Source of the DNA: Methanomassiliicoccales archaeon
GTDB lineage: Archaea > Thermoplasmatota > Thermoplasmata > Methanomassiliicoccales > JACIVX01
Direction of reading: 5' to 3'
DNA: 7,069 nucleotides
Assembly (NCBI GenBank): GCA_028682925.1
Contig: JAJRAG010000178.1
Span: 1 to 7,069 of the forward strand
Each line of letters starts with the position of its first letter. Position 1 is the first letter of the stretch. Under the pieces are notes generated by a model that was not told where the DNA came from, did no database searches, and worked only from the letters and a program-made list of their open reading frames with translations. Shown in pieces: positions 5,177 through 7,069 of this stretch. Both the position numbers and the translations under genes were made by a program.

Positions 5177-6024
5177 CTAGGGTAGAGGAAGTGATGACTG
5201 CGAATCCGATTGTGGCTCAAGTGCCAGGAAACAGAAACGACGTCCTCAAGATGATGGTCAAACACAACCTGACCGGACTCCCCGTGGTCAAGAGAAATGA
5301 CGGTTCATTGGCGGGACTGATAACACGGCAAGACATATTCGAGAAGCCGGACGAGGACCAATTGGCATTAATCATGAACAGAGATCCGCCATTCATTTCC
5401 CCTAGGGACGACGTGAGAAAGGCTGCTCAGATATTCTGCACGAAACAGATTCGACACCTTCCCGTGGTCGGCGAGAAAAAGCTCGTTGGTATTGTGACGC
5501 CCGCGGACCTGCTGTCGGTCGTGGAGAAAAACGCAACCGATATACCAGTCGAGAGAGTCATCAAATCGACCTGCGTCCCTATCTATCAGGACGCTCCTCT
5601 TGCAGTCGCATTGGTCACTTTCAAGGTGACAAAAGCTAGTGCATTGCCAGTTCTCGACGACACTGGCAGACTCTCTGGTATACTCACGGATAGGGACATA
5701 TTCAACAGATCATACATCAATGGCTCAGTTGCCATGGCCGATCTTGGCATCGGGCAGGATGAGGACGAGTGGACTTGGGAGGGGCTCAGGAACGTTATGA
5801 AACTATGGTACGAGGTCTCAAAAATCGAGTTGCCAGGCCTTCCAGTGAGAGACATAATGGTTCGATCTCCCGTGACTGTCTTCAAGAAGACGAGCGTTTC
5901 CGAAGCCGCAAGAATAATGAGGAAAAACGATTTCGGGCAGCTTCCCGTAAGGGACTCCAAGGACAGCCTGCTTGCGATGATCTACGATTTCGATGTCATA
6001 TCTGTGCTAATAGGGGACGTGTAA
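5173..6024 (+). CDS. protein with four CBS domains (putative adenine-nucleotide sensor)
   Basis: Four CBS motifs make two Bateman modules in 283 residues: about 1-58 (VEEVMTANPI to GLITRQDIF), 65-118 (IMNRDPPFIS to GIVTPADLL), 127-178 (VERVIKSTCV to GILTDRDIF) and 226-281 (RDIMVRSPVT to YDFDVISVL). The T/S-x-x-D ends (TRQD, TPAD, TDRD) are the ribose/phosphate-contacting positions in AMP/ATP-binding CBS proteins. Repeats 3 and 4 are split by an insert of about 45 residues (179-225) with an acidic, tryptophan-rich stretch, DEDEWTWEGL. No catalytic, DNA-binding or membrane domain is attached, so it probably acts by binding a partner. The ATG at 5173 has GGAGG at 5161-5165 and overlaps the Usp stop. 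The fourth repeat ends YDFD rather than T/SxxD, so its nucleotide site may be altered. Confidence 0.92.
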   Translation: MTRVEEVMTANPIVAQVPGNRNDVLKMMVKHNLTGLPVVKRNDGSLAGLITRQDIFEKPDEDQLALIMNRDPPFISPRDDVRKAAQIFCTKQIRHLPVVGEKKLVGIVTPADLLSVVEKNATDIPVERVIKSTCVPIYQDAPLAVALVTFKVTKASALPVLDDTGRLSGILTDRDIFNRSYINGSVAMADLGIGQDEDEWTWEGLRNVMKLWYEVSKIELPGLPVRDIMVRSPVTVFKKTSVSEAARIMRKNDFGQLPVRDSKDSLLAMIYDFDVISVLIGDV

Positions 6025-7069
6025 TGGAAGCAGCGGATGTTCTTTCACTCTGCAAGCGGAGAGGATTCATCTGGCCGGCCTATGAGATATACGGCGGGGT
6101 CGCTGGCATGTACGACTATGGTCCGCTGGGGGTGATCATGAAGAATAATATCATTGATCTATGGAGGCGTGCCTACACTCTTGGCGAGGGTTTCGTTGAA
6201 ATCGACGGCGATACGATTGGCCCAGAAATCGTCTTCAGGGCCTCGGGTCATGTTGATGCGTTCTCAGACAAAATCATTTCCTGTTTGTCATGCAAAGAGT
6301 CGTTCAGAGCCGATCATCTGGCCAAGGATCTCCATGAGAATCCAAGTTCGCTCCCTATGAAGGACCTTGAGAACCTGTTGAGGGAAAAGGGTGCCAGATG
6401 CCCCCAATGCGGTGGCGAACTATCGAATGTGGAAGAGTTCAATCTCATGTTCAAGACTACCTTGGGACCTGGTTTCGGAAGAAAGGGATACCTGAGACCT
6501 GAAACTGCGCAGAACATCTTCGTGGACTACATCCCTTTGTATCGATACATGAGGGAGAGGTTGCCTTTCGGCGCCATACAGATTGGCAGAGGATATAGGA
6601 ATGAGATATCCCCTCGTCAAGGCGTCATAAGGCTCAGGGAGTTCAATATGATGGAGGCCGAGCTCTTCGTGGATCCCGAGAACAAGACTTGGCCAAGGTT
6701 CGATGTCGTGAGAAATGAGACGATCAAGCTTGTCCCGAACGATGGATCGGAGATTGAAATGACCGTTGGCGAAGCGGTCGAGAGGAAGGTCATCGCAAAT
6801 GCCACTCTGGCCTACTTCATGTACTTTACACAAGAATTCCTGAAGGCCGCCGGCATTGACCCTGAGAGAATGAGATTCCGACAGCATCTGAGAACGGAGA
6901 TGGCACACTACGCTGCCGACTGCTGGGACGCGGAGGCACTGCTTTCGTATGGTTGGACTGAGGTTGTTGGAATCGCGGACAGAGGATGTTGGGACCTTTC
7001 AAGACACATCGAGTTCTCAAACGCTGACATGACGGCATTCAAGCGATTTGATGAACCCGTCGAAGTTGA
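6024..7069 (+). CDS. glyS: glycyl-tRNA synthetase, single-chain class II type (3' end outside window)
   Basis: The first 348 residues of a class IIa glycyl-tRNA synthetase of the dimeric archaeal/eukaryotic type, which charges tRNA-Gly using ATP. Visible landmarks are YDYGPLG (31-37), a zinc-ribbon insert with CLSC (87-90) and CPQC (126-129), the glycine-binding RPETAQ (159-164), class II motif 2 within GRGYRNEISPRQG (188-200) continuing to LREFNMMEAE, and GWTEVVGIADRGCWDL (310-325) leading towards the catalytic core end. The frame is open to the edge; motif 3 and the anticodon-binding domain would lie beyond it. The full protein is usually about 550-600 residues. The ATG at 6024 overlaps the TAA of the CBS gene (TAATG), with AGGGGA at 6012-6017 as Shine-Dalgarno. 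Its position as last visible gene of an amidohydrolase-Usp-CBS operon is unusual for a housekeeping synthetase. Confidence 0.97.
   Translation, partial: MEAADVLSLCKRRGFIWPAYEIYGGVAGMYDYGPLGVIMKNNIIDLWRRAYTLGEGFVEIDGDTIGPEIVFRASGHVDAFSDKIISCLSCKESFRADHLAKDLHENPSSLPMKDLENLLREKGARCPQCGGELSNVEEFNLMFKTTLGPGFGRKGYLRPETAQNIFVDYIPLYRYMRERLPFGAIQIGRGYRNEISPRQGVIRLREFNMMEAELFVDPENKTWPRFDVVRNETIKLVPNDGSEIEMTVGEAVERKVIANATLAYFMYFTQEFLKAAGIDPERMRFRQHLRTEMAHYAADCWDAEALLSYGWTEVVGIADRGCWDLSRHIEFSNADMTAFKRFDEPVEV

Noticed and set aside
6420..6908. 162-codon minus-strand frame opposite glyS
   Set aside because: The plus strand here encodes class II synthetase motif 2 and other conserved segments, so the reverse frame is incidental.
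38..7069. A defence island or mobile element
   Set aside because: All confident genes are metabolic, stress-related or translation-related, in compact operons of similar codon use; no integrase, toxin-antitoxin or nuclease genes are visible.

Overview
The window looks archaeal, and most likely comes from a Thermoplasmata-type euryarchaeon; the lineage is an inference. Supporting signs are TATA-like boxes about 25 bases upstream of starts, probable leaderless and short-leader mRNAs mixed with Shine-Dalgarno starts, heavy AGA/AGG arginine use, an archaeal/eukaryotic-type single-chain glycyl-tRNA synthetase with a zinc-ribbon insert, and a stand-alone 2H phosphodiesterase of the ThpR type. Base composition is close to 50% GC, apart from a GC-rich patch near 3480-3560.

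Layout. The left part (about 1-1128, minus strand) is a compact operon. A macro-domain ADP-ribose-binding protein is followed after 2 bases by a ThpR/LigT 2H cyclic phosphodiesterase, and possibly after 6 bases by a third gene running off the left edge. Divergent from it, sharing a palindromic TATA-like box at 1192-1199, is a thioredoxin-reductase-like flavoprotein (1236-2174). It lacks the redox CxxC and resembles the TrxR-like ferredoxin/flavodoxin:NADP+ reductases. Converging on it is a seven-helix PrsW-family membrane protease (minus strand, 2198-2932). Upstream of that, also on the minus strand, is a 58-residue 2[4Fe-4S] ferredoxin (3104-3280).

The stretch 3281-3659 has no gene I can name. 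It holds the ferredoxin promoter, a perfect 8-bp hairpin followed on the minus strand by six T, a TATA-like box readable on both strands, a partial tRNA-like fold, and small open frames that cannot be decided by eye.

The right part (3660-7069, plus strand) is a tight operon: TrzN/AtzA/SAH-deaminase-type amidohydrolase, universal stress protein, four-CBS protein, and glycyl-tRNA synthetase (cut by the right edge). Each stop overlaps the next start by 1-4 bases, which suggests translational coupling.

Themes. The left operon pairs two superfamilies that in yeast act in succession on ADP-ribose 1'',2''-cyclic phosphate. The middle offers a plausible ferredoxin/NADP(H) electron-transfer pair. The right operon joins two predicted adenine-nucleotide sensors to an ATP-using synthetase. 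These functional links are hypotheses drawn from gene order and family knowledge.
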